A stretch of 64,000 nt of DNA from Lunularia cruciata (GCA_948567375.1 OX419762.1:28474608-28538607); one strand, 5' to 3'; positions 23,801 to 43,458 are shown, counted from the stretch's first letter. Program-made: numbers and translations. The notes: generated by a model from the letters alone, not told the origin.

Positions 23801-26532
23801 TGCAGATAGTTTTAAGTGGGAAGGTGTTGAGTTTGGACTGAAAACTACATAGAAAAGTTATAATAGTCAACAACTACTTCTAACAGACAAAAAAGTTATC
23901 AATTACTTATGGAAGTTACTGCAAACACTCGAGATTTGCTCTATGTGATGGAGCTCGAATGGGAATAAACGATGAAATAGTAGGTGTAGACAGGTAAGTT
24001 CTGTCCACCTTCAGTGACGCATCAATGGACCAGGAGTGGGATTGTGCAGAACTTAAGACAAACAGAATGCACCTCCGCAAGCAATTAGCAAGGATTCCGT
24101 GTCCAGATTCTTCTTGTTCGACCTCCCGTTGTCGGCCACAGCAACCTGCTCTAACTGCCGAGGTAGCAAGAGGTTGTATATCTTAAAAATTCTCTATACC
24201 AGAATCCTGACTTGCTCATTTAGCGGTCAAGAATGTCAATCATCTGAAAATCTCATTTGTTTTGTTTAATTTCAGGTAATCAAGTAAACCCCTTAATGCT
24301 CTAATGTTCTCTACGCGGTCGCCTTTTTCGTTTCGTCTTAATGCTCTACAAGCATTCTCCAGCCGAGAGAAGTCCCGATGCAAGGGTAGATTCATTTATC
24401 GCAGATATCTGCACGCAGCTGCTAATATGTCGTATGTGCTTTGCTAGAGTTTCGAGCCCCATCTTTCTTTCCTTACACCCAAACGTGCTTGCTCCATAAG
24501 TGCAGCAAATATGGATCAGATTCAGCCGTATCCACTTATCTAGTTGTGAAGTCCTTGATGGAAGCTTGAGTTGCAAATATCAATTTGAGAGCTTTCAATC
24601 CGTGAAAACGTTTAAGACGTTTCTAGTTCTTACCTTGGAATTTACATGAGGTCTCCACTCTTCACATGATTGTATGCCACCCTGCAACCAGCACGATTTA
24701 GGCGATAAACGCATCCATCGGTCGCTCGATTCGAGAAGCAGAATCAGAATAATTCATTTCACATCCATGCTGAAGAGATTTCAATCCATAACGCTGCCTT
24801 AAACCTCCTTCTCCATAAGCAGACAATCTTTTGGATTATTGTCCAAAGGCACGACCTTCCTTGACCTGTTTCGAGAATCTCCAACCCGATTTTCCTTTTC
24901 CCACAACAAGAATACGAGCATGGTGGTTGGTTTGCACAAAGCATGGTCTTCAACATCTTCTCGTGCAAACCTTCCATTTGGTTTTAAACCCATAGTCTTC
25001 AGTTCGCCAGTTGTGTTCAATTACATAGGAAATCTCCAAGGTCTCTCTGCTATCTCTTGACCCAAGAACTTATCTCCAACACATTCAACCTTCATAGAAC
25101 TTCAGGACGTCACAAATCTCATGGCTTTCAAATGGATTGCACAGATGTATAGAACTGTATTCATAGTTTACGTCAGAAATATATTATGATGAGAATTTTT
25201 GATTCTGCTCTTTGAAATAGGTCTATTTGTCATTATAACCTCTTACGAATCAGACATCACTGGCACTCAGTTTCTTCTAGTCTCACGGGAATAGACACCC
25301 CTGATGAGGTCTAGCAATACTAGACCTCACTTTTCTCTAAAGCTCTCTAAGAGAATACACAGAAGTTCACTCACGTAGCATGAATAACATCTAACATTGA
25401 AGTAACATAGAACCCACATGAGATGATGTTAAGCAGCTCAGGACTTCCCGAAATGCAAGGAGTTGGTGATGAGAATAATCTTTTTTGAAGAATTAACTCA
25501 AACAAGCTTAAAAAACACTCATATATACACAGAAACTAACCCTAAGAGACTGTTTTGCATAACCCAAAGTGGGATTGTATTCCACTTTACCCTAAACAGA
25601 TAGCAGAACTCTAGAGGAATCTAACAAAACTATAAAAAGGAAAGATTTCACTAAACTAGAGATTAAATAAATTTAATATATTATCTCGAACAGATCATAG
25701 CTGATGCACTGGAATTGAATTGACACATCTGTAATGGAGAAGTGTTGAAGTATTGGAGTAATTACTTTGCATGCTAATACCTATGTATAACCATGAAAAG
25801 TAGCAAAGTTTCAAAGAACTAAGTGTAACAAGATAGTTAAGATATTTTATTTGGACTCAGCTTACATTTGCCTCCAATTTCTGACTTGTGATATCATTAG
25901 AGGCTATGTTGATAGCAAGGAACTCGCTCAAACCAGGACCTTTTATCCAGGCGACCATCTTTCAGAAGAACTGAGTTTTGAGTCCCACTGTATGATTTCG
26001 AAGAATTTGAGTGGGATGTTTGAATGCGAAAGCAAACAAGAAATAACGAGTTGGGATGAATGATTATGTGATCACCTGTTATCCCCTCTTGAGTTACACG
26101 TTGGTGAGCGCGATAATTCTCATAAGGAGAGATAGACTCTGACAGGGTAGGGTCCTTCTCCTAAGGTTTCTGTGAATGCTCACTTGGGGGAGCAAGTCAA
26201 TCAGTCAAGATGAGTGTGGGGAAACCTCGTGGAACATCGTAGATACACCAGGGATCAGAGAGTCAGACAAAAGTGCAAAAACAGACCCTGCTTTTTGCAC
26301 TTATGTCAGGTGTTATTGCATCACTACAAAGGTGTGAACGACGTGTATCTTTACACAGTGATGCTTCCACCATGTTTGTTGGTTTCCCTCACGTGCTTAC
26401 CACAGTAGATGTGGATACTGAACGTTCGTCACAGGGGAGGTCTGAAAAGGAAGAATCACGAGGCAACATAACTCGATTTATGGAATGGAATGTTTCATAC
26501 ATGACATGAATTGGCGACCAAAGGATCATTAT
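23801..26532. other. Intergenic region between LINE A and the ANTH-kinase gene
   Basis: No open frame here has recognisable similarity. The segment nearest 26532 is the 3' side of the kinase gene and presumably holds its 3' UTR and polyadenylation signals. A short ACGCGGTCGCCTTTT motif at about 24313 resembles LINE 3' ends. Confidence 0.4.
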
Positions 26533-32448
<5,916 letters not shown>

Positions 32449-34300
32449 ATTAGCAACGTTGTTTTCATCCTTGAAGTACCGGAGTTTGCGCTTGGAGCTT
32501 CTTCTCTATGCTTATGAAACTCCCAAGTTTCAAGGGCTGGAGGCATAACCTAGATCTGCGAGTTTCGTTGCGCACGTTCATCAGTCAGTCGCACATCGGT
32601 AGTATCAAAGTTTGCCAGTATTTGTTCTCAATCACTTTCTCCGCTGCATGAGGTTAAAATCTCTGCTTCAAATCCGTAGATACCTTGATAAAGGAGATGG
32701 GGTTGATAAGGGGATTTTCTAATCCGCTAAATGCAGAGAAGTCACAAAGATTTCAAAACCGCCTTGTCCACCCCATCCTCCTTGTAGAGGAAAGAAACAG
32801 TTTGAACCTCTTCAACTGAATATACTTCAGCAAATTGTGGTGCATTAGGACTGATTTCTCATTGCGATGCTACCGGGACTTAGCCCTGTGTTCCCCTTGG
32901 GTTTTTCCTAGTCCGGGTGGATGGGGTCTTCCCATCCTTTTTGTTAGTCTGTGCGCTCCTCTCTCAACTTTCAAATTACACTCACAATATCTGTCTCACA
33001 ATTAACCGTTCCGCTGAGTAATCCTCTCTTCTCGAAAAAGTCTCAGTCGGTTCCTCCGTCCGGATCAACGTTGTACGAAAATAGCACACCGGAATCGGAA
33101 TACAAGTCCAATCTAAAGAGGTTGTCTCTTCTCAAACAAAATCAGATTGTTATCAACCTTCTGGTCCACCTAATCACTCTCTTAGCAACCGAGATCTCTA
33201 TACACAGTGACATGTCACAGAACACTGAATGCAGAAATACAGGACCCCATACACAAACAGACCCATGTACTGAACCCTTTCAGATATCAAAATCCCAACA
33301 AATAATCAAGGATTCATACCCGGAAACTACAGCATCGAGGTGAAATACTCGAAATACAAAGCCACCCACCATGCAGATTCTTTCCCATGGCAGCCCACAC
33401 TTCTGCACACACGAATTGTTCCATATCTACCACCTCTCGAGAATAACGATCCTATCAATGCCGGAAAACCCAAACCCAAACCAATCAGCGAACAAACAAT
33501 CAATTCTTCCTCTCATAAAACAGTCCTAAATCCCAACTACTGGAAACAACGACCAACATTCTCCTCCAAAAATCAAGATCCAGGGAGCACTTCCAGAAGC
33601 ACGACACAAAGTTTAAATGCCCACACTGCAGAACCACCCGGAAACCACTCTCGTTCCTTACAGCCCTCCTCTCCACCCCATTAAAACACACTTTCCCATT
33701 CTCAATCAGCAGTCAGATCCTCGTGGAGAAAGATCCATCAATTAATCAATCAACATGATGCAACCTCGTGAAGGTGAAATCGAATGGAGTCTCAAAGGAA
33801 GGAAGCAATCCTCGAGGACAACGACCCACTGAAGAGGAAAGAGACGAAGGGATAACCGTTGGAGCCCCAGACAGGAAATAGTGACAACAGAGAATGAAAG
33901 AAATCAGCAGAACAGGAGGAGGAGCTGAGAACCTGGCCCAGGTGAAATGTCCGACGGCCGTGAACGTGAAGCAGGCGAAGACGAGGAAATGGTAGTTTCT
34001 TGTTGGCTGATTTCGCTCTACCACGGTATCCGTGCTTGTCAACGTCATCCAAATTATCGTACCACAGTTTAGGAGCCAATCTAGCTTCCTGCCGTTTAGA
34101 TGTGATCGGACGGATCTGAACCACCGTCATCGCGGCATTGAGCTGACTGAGCTCGTCTGTTCACTGTGTTTGAAGAGTGCCACGGCCACCTCGTCACAAG
34201 TCTAGAGTTGTCCGGTGGTATACGAATGATGACGTAACGTAATTTGTGTCCAAAACGAAATAATACACTTCGAGTTTGAGCTTTACCTTTTAACATACCA
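32449..34300 (-). promoter_or_regulatory. Upstream region of the ANTH-kinase gene
   Basis: This region lies 5' of the kinase ATG. The - strand 34130-33750 has a conspicuous open frame of about 112 codons beginning MTVVQIRPITSKRQ, then a pyrimidine-rich stretch, and could be leader exon sequence with an upstream ORF. A CAG/GTTCTC site near 33930 could be a leader donor. The + strand frames 32951-33343 and 33340-33684 have no recognisable domain. A LINE tail lies within (32870-32945). None of the regulatory assignments is firm. Confidence 0.3.
32870..32945 (+). mobile_element. Degenerate LINE 3' tail upstream of the kinase gene
   Basis: The order GGGACTTAGCCCTGTGTTCCCC, then TTTTTCCTAGTCCGGGTGGATGGGGTCTTCCCATCC, then TTTTTGTTAGTC, follows the end of LINE copy D (GGGCTTAGCCCTATTTTCCC...TTGTCCGGTTTGATGGGG...CCATCC). 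No coding part is attached. Confidence 0.5.
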
Positions 34301-35639
34301 GCTGGAATAACTCACTAGAGGGTAACTACGGGTAAAGGAGTTGATTCCGGCAAAAGATTATGGGTATTGGAACATGGTCACAAAATAGTAATTGAGAGAT
34401 AGTCCAATTCATTAGCATTTTTAATGGTATTGGATGTGAGTAGATTAGTAGAAGACTTTCACTTTAACAACTGTGGGAAGACAACCCACCAATAGGAGTC
34501 ACCTCCAAAGTTCATCCACTAAAAATGTATGATGTCGGATAAACTTTTTATGGGATTCTTATGAGTACCCATGATACTGTATTTGGAATCTTTACCTAAT
34601 ATGGAACTTCGTAAAAATTGGTGTACGATTACATAATTGGTGTACAAGTAGAAAATCCACGAGAAATATATATGAGTAATAATACTCCCTCCAACAGTTT
34701 TCATAACAGTAAGGGAAATCATGAAGTCTGAATGTATCCCTTAGAAAATTAATTAGCACATATGATCATCTTTCAAATAATATATTCTAATTTGGAGTTT
34801 TTTTGTAACACATGAGCCTAGAAAATTCACATTAGGAATGTTTGATTTATAGGTCGTGAAGTTTTATGTTCCTAAGTCAATTCTACTAATGAAGATGGTC
34901 ACTTATCTTTTGTGAATTACTCTACCTCTGAAGTGATTACTCATATCTTCTATTAATCCATATTACTACACATGAGTGTGGAAAAAGATATATTGAGTGG
35001 AACGATATTTCCAAGAAGAAAAAGTTCTATTTGTAGTTGTTCTAAAATTTATTCTAGATCAAATCAATCTTTGGCTTACAATAATACAATATGTACAATA
35101 ATAATACAATACTACAATAAAATTTATTTACACATTAATATATGAGTCTCTAATTGATTTCTTCTAGGGAGAGTTTTAGGACCCAAAATCAAGGAATATA
35201 TCAATATGTATAGACTCCAAAAATTTATCTTTGACTCAAGAATGGTCCATACATAAAAAGAAAATGAAAGCCAATTTTTTGGGTGGAAGTTGAAGAAAGA
35301 CATTTAAATGTATCATTTTAAGGATTTATATCTTTTATATATGATGTTCTATACAAAAATGGAAGTCAAATCTGTTTCCTTCATGAAGAGTGTTAAGACA
35401 AATTTGAACAAGAATCTATACACTATAATACCCTTGAGGGTTAGCATTCTTGTTAAGAATGTGTAGTATAATGGGTATGGAAACAAGTTTTTATATGATA
35501 CAAGTTTGAAGAGAATAGAAAAGAAACAGGCTAGTAAAAAAGAGTTTAAAATATTAAGGGTTGAAATAGGGAAGATTTTAGAGTGATTTTCATTAAGGCT
35601 ATCAAATGTAAACAGATCCAAACCTGCCACATTTCACAA
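34301..35639. other. AT-rich region without recognised genes
   Basis: AT content rises sharply here compared with the kinase upstream region. Frames are short. No LTR, terminal repeat or coding domain is recognisable. Probably old degraded repeat sequence. Confidence 0.45.
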
Positions 35640-36608
35640 GTTTGTATTCAAAAAAGTGCCATAGGAATTAAAAGTTGAATTTGTGGGAATCACTCACAAT
35701 CAAACAAAAATTCTCTATGACACCCAATACATTTTTGTATTCAAATACCTTCAGATTTGGGAATTGAACTCCATCTTCTCCTTCTCAAAATCTTACTTTT
35801 TGCAATTTTTCTTGTTATTGACCATCATGATCTCTCTCTTCTAATAATCAACTCTTAATTTTTTTTTATTTCATAGCAATTATAACTATAGGTATTGTCA
35901 TCATGACTTTTACTCTACCAACTATCTAAATTCAATTATCTAGGTTAACACACACATGCAACATGGCCACCATCCTCTATAAGTTGCAATTGGAAGGATC
36001 AATAGTTCATCCAACAAGGTAGTTGTATTCAAAAAGTCTTGACCAAAGTAGGAAGTGAACTGTTGGGAATGGTGCTTTGGTAGCACATGAATAGGAAAAT
36101 TCTAATGGTTTGGGAGAGATTCATTTGGTAGTCCATAGATTCTATTTATCCCATTCTTGCTCTAATACCAATGTAAAAGACCAAGGAGAGAAATAGAAAA
36201 ATGGAAGATTAGAATGGAATGTCACATTGAGAGTTTTAATGTGACATTCTAGAGAGAAATTGAGAGAAAACCCAAATACATAGCATGAGTTTGACCTTGG
36301 TATTTATATGCCACTCAAGTACAAGGTTCTCAAGAAGCTTCCATCCAAAAGCTTCCTTTCTTGGAGTGCAAGCTAAGCTCGTTGTTTACCTATTGTGCAA
36401 GCAAAATTAGCTATCAACTTGGTGTACAAGTTGAAGCTTCCCAGATGCTTCTAGGTATTTCTATAAAGAAGCTTCCTAGATGCTTCTAGAACATTCTTAG
36501 CATTCTTAGGTTATGCTAGTTATACCTCATTTCTGCTATATGTAGTTGATTCTACCAACTCTTTTGCCAATGCCATATTATTACACCACATCAATTGGAA
36601 TTGTTACA
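35640..36608 (-). mobile_element. Truncated Ty3/gypsy element: 5' LTR, primer site and start of gag
   Basis: The LTR at 36172-36608 starts TGTAAAAGACCAA and ends TTGTTACA on the + strand, like the complete gypsy LTRs at 43883 and 49049. Directly left is GCTCTAATACCA (36160-36170), a mutated initiator tRNA-Met primer-binding site read on the - strand. The sequence down to about 35640 resembles the gag region at 48550-49030 of the complete element (shared ATTCTCTA...ACACCC, CCTTCAGAT and ATCTTCTCCTTCTCAAA). The rest of the element is missing. On its right it abuts LINE copy B directly. Confidence 0.75.
36172..36608 (-). promoter_or_regulatory. Gypsy LTR with TATA box and heat-shock-element-like array
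   Basis: On the - strand a TATAAATA box lies at 36308-36301. Upstream of it are repeated AAGCTTCC/GAAGCTTC motifs, and at 36483-36497 the sequence cTTCt-aGAAc-aTTCt gives three perfect contiguous alternating 5-bp heat-shock-factor units. The symmetric motif works in either orientation. Function is inferred from sequence alone. Confidence 0.6.
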
Positions 36609-39600
36609 CATAGAGGTTGTGAGGCTATATCTCTAAGCATTAAAGTATTGTTAGATATCCATCCAAGTTAGTTATTCTTTAGGTGGATGTTTAGAATGCT
36701 TTAAATAGCATCTCATGTGCATCCATCTTTAGAGAGCTCAAGGAGGCTGGTGTCATACTTTCACTTTCTCTCTTTGTGAACACATTGGATGCCTAGTTAT
36801 AGAGCTTATAGATAAGACGTTTTGTGTAGGCTTATCATTAATAGTTTAAAATTGCTTATTTGCATAACCATTGGAACTTCTATACTTGTTTTTACTATTC
36901 CTTTTACTAGGTATGAGAGTACAGGATAACCTAACCTATCATCATAACACACACTCCTAATCCATTGCTCATCATTTCCAACATAACCAAAGATAAATAT
37001 AGCATTGCTTAGAAGGAAAGATTCTAAGCACAATGCCTACACACTAATCCAAGCCAACTTGACATACAATCAAGCATGGAGGGGATTCAAACAAGAAGCC
37101 TAGCATAAAATTTCCATTAATTTTGGTAGAAATATACTACATTGCTTCCTTGCTTTTTACTAGAGCTACTCTCAAATTGTCCTCCAAGTTTGTATCTAGT
37201 TTTTTTTCCAAGTAAGGAATTTTTACTCTTTGCTGATGAGGAAATCTCTATGAGACTCAAATGAGGATATCTTTTTTCCTAGAGGTTCAAATCAAATGTT
37301 CTTGTATTCATTCAAAAGCCTATGACATAAAATTTCCACTGATTAATTTCTTTTTCAATCTAACTACTATAGTTCCCTTGACAAGGTCTCAAACTTGGCT
37401 AGATTTTTACAATTCCAACCTTAACTTTGAAATCCCGAGTAAGGCTCAGGTATGGATTCTTGGACAAGGTTTTCCTAAATTTAAGCCCATGGATTCATGT
37501 AAAATAGTAGAAAAATTTGAAAATTTGACATTCAATTGGAATTGGATATGAAATTGTTCCACCGAGCTTACAATACTATTTCTAGTTGATTTTTTTGCAC
37601 TAGATCTCACCATATATGAATCTTGAGCTAACCAAATTTTACCCTAAACTTTTACATAATAGTTTTTCTACTCTTGTCTAAATCACTATAAATTTTGATA
37701 ACTTAATCCAACCCCAATCCTTAGATATGGATCAATTCCCAAGCTGTGTTAGCTTTTAAGCTCTACAAACCCATGTATACTTGATCCAAGAATTTGAATT
37801 CTCTACTTAAAGAATTCACATGAAACCTTTCTAGAGTAACAAGACCTAACCACCAAAAATACTAGAGAGTCTCATAGGCTAATTCAAATCAGAACTTGTG
37901 AAGTAACAAAAATCCCAAACTTGATCATAATCTCCTTCTTAACATTGTAAGTTACAATACTCCAAGTTCAATTGATCAAATAATATTTAAAATTAATTTT
38001 AATATAAAAATATTAACCTTTCCATAAAAAACATTTTATTTACTCTCCAACCCGTCTAAACAATCATAAAAATCAATGATAGGATTCTCATAATTGTCCA
38101 ATTTGTGTACCTAGGTATGAATTTGACTCCCTTTGTTTTAATCAAGCATATTCCACCTAAAATTACCTAAAAATTCTTGCTTCTTGTCTTCAAACCATAG
38201 CCTATCAACTCTCTTCTCTAACCATGGTCTTCTCTCTCCAAATGCGTTTATGTAGCTCCCTCAATCATAAAAAATTCTAGACTTCCCATATTGGGACCCA
38301 AAAACTTCACCTTCAAGCACTTAAAAAAAATTTAATTTTTTCTTCTTCTCAAGAGCATATAAAATTTCAAGTCCTAAACTTGCCTATATGTAAGCATGGG
38401 AAGGATAATAGGACATAGGGTTTCCATCATTAATGTTATAAACATAGGCCCAAAATGTGCTGCCATCCAAGCCTGAAAGTAATTACAATGAAAAATATGA
38501 AGCTTGATGAGAAAAGGATTTGGGAATGGCAAGTCAAGAACACAAAACATCTCTAGTTCAACCTCAGCTTTTGACACACTAGCTTCCATACTTTGCAACA
38601 ACTCTCACTTCACTAATGTGTTCCACCCACTTGAGTCTCCTAAGATTTAATCCAACTCCCTCTTAAGTCTCCACCATCTATATACATCAAAGCCCTCAAA
38701 TAGACAAGATCATAATTCTCGTGGCCAATTACTTAAATATACATAGATTGCTTACATGGCTGTAGCTCAACCGTGGGATCTGTCAAACAATCTACTCCAA
38801 TAATATGGAGATAAATCACACTAAACTACTCTTTTATTGGCTATGCAAACCACAACACACCACCGGTGGATTCTTGGTAAGTCTTATTCCTTTTGTGTGG
38901 TTCTTCTATGGCTCTCCTGCTCCTCATTACTATCAACATAATATCTCATAAGTAGTTGTTGTCTTGGTGTTCATTATCTATCTACAACAAGGAGATCATT
39001 TAGGAGGACCTTTATCTATGATAGCTCACTTTAGAGCTTTTTTATGTACTACTTTGGCAATGCAAAGTTGTTTATTTTCCTCCTTGGCTGGCAATAGACA
39101 CATTATGAGCATTATAGATCAGATTAAGCAAGCCTTTGACTGCTTGACTATCAAGCTCTATCTTGTAGGCTTGAAAGTCAAGGTGTCAAAGTGTAGAGCA
39201 TGATCCCTTTTAGATATTTCTCTTCACTTTGAGCTTCCAAAGGGGTGTATCACTTCTATAGATGGACTATGTATTCTTGGATTGCCAATAGGATCTAAGG
39301 ATTTTATCACATGCTTCTTAGACATAGCCTTTGTAGAGAATATTCTCCATATGGACAACCTTGTTCTTAGGAGATCTATAGGTAGCATTTGGTATATTCT
39401 CCTCTATTATTGCTCATCTACCAACTTACCTACTTTTATTGTTCCTCCTTCTTTGACCTTCCTATCACATTTTGAGAGCTTTTGATTGTAAGATTATGGG
39501 TGTCTTTGGTGATATCATTAGACCAAGGACATTTGAGTGTATAATATAGGATTAACACATAAATAAACATCTCTACCAATCTCATAATGAGGGTAGGCCT

Positions 39601-40925
39601 ACTATCTATAGAGGAAGTAGTACCTATAGCATTTTTGAGTAGTTGTGCTCCCTTGGCACCCCTACTTTCCTCTTGTTTTTTAGTTGTTGATAGGCTAATC
39701 TTAGAGGCATATATGACCAAGATAAAGGAGGGATCTTTTCTTCTCCACGTATTATTGTGGTAGACAAGAGACAATTTATCCTCATAAGTGCAAGATGATC
39801 TTCCATCATTTACTTCCTTACCTTTTGATTGAACTAAGGCCTCCAATCTTCCTTGATGGAGCAATTGTTTCACCATACACTATATTCTCTCTTAGTTGAC
39901 TCATCCATTCCTTGGACTATTAGAGTACATCTTCATTCTTGCTCTAGCAAGGGTGTTGGCTCTTGGATCCTAGCTTGATTGTGCATTAAGGCATTTTGAC
40001 TTGCACTAACTACCTTAGCAATAGGTTTTGCTTAGGTTTGGTCCACATATATGCATCTTCATTACTCACTTGTAAGTGTGGTTCTACACTAGATTTAATA
40101 GTATCCATATGACACAATGTCCTTTTGGAAGACAAAAGATAGCTACACATGATGTTATCAAGGATATAGGGTTTTCCATGGCATGAGAGTAAATATCTCA
40201 CTTGGAGAAAGGATTTGTATGCTTTATTGACAACACAAGTCAAGAAGACTTATACTTGGTCTAATTTGATCAAGTGATAGTAATGGATGTTGTGGTTATT
40301 GATCCTACATGTGATGCAGTTTTGGAGTGATCCTAAACTCATCATCCTAGATGGGCAGCAAGCTAAGCAATAGCAAGCAAGGTCTCCAAGTATACAAGTA
40401 TTCAACAAGTTCACCTCTTTGTTTGTCTAGGCTTAGAGTTATCTTGAGAGATGGATATGGTGTTTAACATATTTGTTTGGGAATGTGCAAGAGCACATCA
40501 TATTAGATGTCAAAGGTGCCACTCTCATTCTTGTACTTTGTAGTATACTATAAATAGTGTGTGTCCATTGCTCTATTAAGAGCACTAGCTGGTGCAATCC
40601 ATAGGAGAGCAATTGCACTAGGTGATACTTCTTTGGATGCTCCAATAGTTTGTAGACAATACAATTTGCATAGCTCAGATTATTTAGGTGTAGTATTGGA
40701 AAATTCTCATAGTATTGTGATGCTTCTTTAGATGCTCCAACATTTTATAGACCATAATACTTTCATAGCTCAAATACCTTAGGTTTAATAGGGCAGATTT
40801 CTCATGCCAATACTATTGGGCTAAACCTCATTTTACCTCTTATGTCTCATCCTTGTCCAACTTGATAGGATCTTCTCATCCTTCATGTTATTCTGGGTAC
40901 TCACCTTTTTTCCTTTGCCCTTACT
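36609..40925 (+). mobile_element. LINE copy B, decayed and interrupted
   Basis: From 36609 the + strand matches the reverse complement of copy A (GGTTGTGAGGCTATATCTCTAAGCAT, ATATCCATCCAA, GTGGATGTT). This stops at about 36756 and resumes at about 38869 (TTCTTGGTAAGTCTTATTC...TATGGCTCTC). Then follow the RT palm (38964-39203: MIAHFRAFLCTTLAMQS, DQIKQAFDCLTIKLYLVGLKVKVSKC; the catalytic Asp-Asp site reads GNR) and further RT (39282-39485). The CKCGSTL segment lies near 40075, the C-terminal region at 40240-40660, and the 3' tail at about 40790-40920. Stops and frameshifts throughout; inactive. Confidence 0.7.
36757..38868. mobile_element. Unidentified insertion of about 2.1 kb splitting LINE copy B
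   Basis: Continuity of LINE copy B with copy A is lost at about 36756-36780 and regained at about 38869, so this segment is best explained as an insertion. It is AT-rich and has no recognisable coding domain, LTR pair or clear terminal inverted repeat. Two internal stretches near 37090-37125 and 37300-37340 share AAGCCTA...ACATAAAATTTCCA-TTAATTT. It may be a non-autonomous or heavily decayed element. Ends are approximate. Confidence 0.45.
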
Positions 40926-43458
40926 AATCATGACTTGTGAGGAGAAAGTTCATATGATCCTTACTATCATATAACCAAGACTTAACTTCTAATGTAGACC
41001 ATTGCATCATCCACTACCATTGAATTTAAAGCAAAACAATGGCAAACCTTAGAACTTTAGGGTCGTCCATCATTCTTCATTTGAGTAAAACCTTGATTAT
41101 CTTCCACAACATGAAGATCTTCCACAATAGAAACACACAAATAAGGGATCATGACAAGAATATGACAAGAGGAACACAAAGACATTTAGGGCTCTTTCTG
41201 GCACAAGTTATTGGAAATAAGGTTTTCTTACAAAGAATTCAAACAAAGAGAAACAAAGAGAGTTTGGTGATGATTCCAAACTTGATAATTTTACCAACCA
41301 CTTCTTGATATATCTCCAATGGTTTGTATGTCAAATACTACATACAAATTACAAGAACCTAATAAACAAGATTTGACTTCATTTTAACACACACAAGCAC
41401 ATCTGCTATTGTTCTACAAAATGAGAGTATGATGTTGTTTCCAACTCCTGCATGTTGAGTGGGAGACTCTTGCAATAAATACTAGAGAAGGAGGGGACAT
41501 ATCTAGGTTAGCTGCTAAAATGGTGGATGGGAAAAAACCTTTGTTGAAGATAGGGTTTGAATTAGGGATTAGACTAGGGAGCTCTCAAAGTTATCTATTG
41601 CTTGTTCTCTTGGAAGGATAAACTAATGGAGACTATTGAAAATTAAGTTTGATTAGAGCTACGGTTCAATTAGAGATTTGATTAGGGGTTTCATTACAGC
41701 CCGCACTAGTCTTGCTTCTTTGAGAAGAGACCAAAAACTATAATTTAGTTGATACAAGTTTGTTCTCTACATGTAAGGAAGGTTTTACAAAGGAGTGTTT
41801 GAGCTATCAAACAAGTTTTGGGGTCTTTTATTGCTGGTCCACGCACTTGGAGTTTTTTCTTCATGAAGATGGAAATTCTTGTGCATTTTCCATTCTACAC
41901 AAGTCATTGTGATTGTTGCATATGATTTGCAAGTCATCATAATTTGCATCAATCTCATAGTAAATTTAGTAATAATGGTTGCCAATTGGAGAAAAATCAG
42001 CTAGTTGGAGATAAGTCACCATGAGACTATTTCTATCACTAGTACCAATTGACCATTTGGAGAATAATCAGCAAGAGTACTCTTTTATTACTAATGCATG
42101 TCAACCAAGCATAATTTTTTTAGATAAATCAGCGAAGGACTATTTATTTATTCATTCATACCAAGCAATAGACCAGTTGGAGAAAAATAAGCAAGGGACT
42201 TTAATAAGCTTTACTATTCAACTAATTGGAGAAGGATAAGTAGAGGATTTTAATCATCTTTATTGGGCATCACTTTTAGCAAGAGAATGGTTGGGTGAGC
42301 CAAGGGAGTGGATGCCCATCAAATTTGGTGCAGATCAAGAATAATTTTGGAGTAGATGTTGGGACCTACCATGGTGGACTTTATCGATGGGATGATTGAT
42401 ATTGGGAGTTGTGCTCAAAGGGTGGTTTGATCTATTAGTGGGTTGTTGTGATTGAGATTTAGGAAGCAACATGTGGTTAAGAAGATGGGTTGGTTGGACC
42501 TGATAGTGGAGTTGTTTTTGGTGGAGATGGAAGGGTTACTTTAGGTCTCAAATACACATTTCTTGCATCTACTATTGGGTTTTTTCTTTGTTATTTTTCT
42601 CTAGTGTTCTATTCTGATCCACTTCTTGTTTGTGGTCCTTGTGGGATTTTTTCCTCTTTCCTTTTGGCATTGGTTTGATAATATTTGTCTCAAATATTCC
42701 TTCTTTGAGTTATGTGTTCTTCTTTGTACTCTTGGCATTCGGAGTTTTTTCAGTAGACTTCCAAAAAATGCCTCCATTTTGTTCTTTAGCATGGATAGCT
42801 ACAAAGACTACCATAGGCAGTGCTACTCATGTAGCACCCAAGACTTCTGATGTGCATTTACGGAGTAGACTTTGATAGCATATCTTTAAGCATACCTCCA
42901 TAGTGGGAAAGGTTGATCTTGATAGATTAAGATCCATCTCTTTGCCATGTCTTCCACCATCTCCAAGGAGGACCTTATCCCATGGAGGATCTTGCATTTA
43001 TGGACATATCTCTTCCATATCTACCTACCATGATCCATAATGGTTGTGGTCTTTAGCCCCACTACCACTACAAGGCCAACCCTCATAGCAAGACCAGACT
43101 CCTCTCCCAACGCAATAGGATCAGACTGCTCTAATTGTACCCTAGTACCTTTGTACATACCACCTCACTAACAAACCACACAATCTTGCCTTGATTGCCT
43201 ATGGGTGAGGATTGGTCCAACACAATATTGGGAATATGATTATAAATACATGCCAAGTCAACATCTTTTCCCGCAAGACCTTCTTTTACTCTTATAGTCT
43301 CTTTATAAGCACCATTAAACTTATACACCTAGTTACACTCTCTTCATCTCATTTAGGCTTTCCTCCTAAGATTTTGAAGCCCCTGCATATATACTTTGAT
43401 TCCTATGCCCTTATGACATCTAGTAGGTTCCCTGCTTTCTTTACTTTTGTGTGTTATA
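40926..43458. other. AT-rich region left of the copia element, no recognised gene
   Basis: Open frames such as 41039-41308 and 42490-42875 have skewed composition and match no family known to me. Partial repeats of AGTTGGAGA...TCAGCAAG occur around 41990-42240. This is probably decayed repeat sequence. Confidence 0.4.

Noticed and set aside
32951-33684. Two adjoining + strand frames (130 and 114 codons)
   Set aside because: Low-complexity, Ser/Thr/Pro/Gln-rich translation with no domain, in the upstream region of a gene on the other strand.
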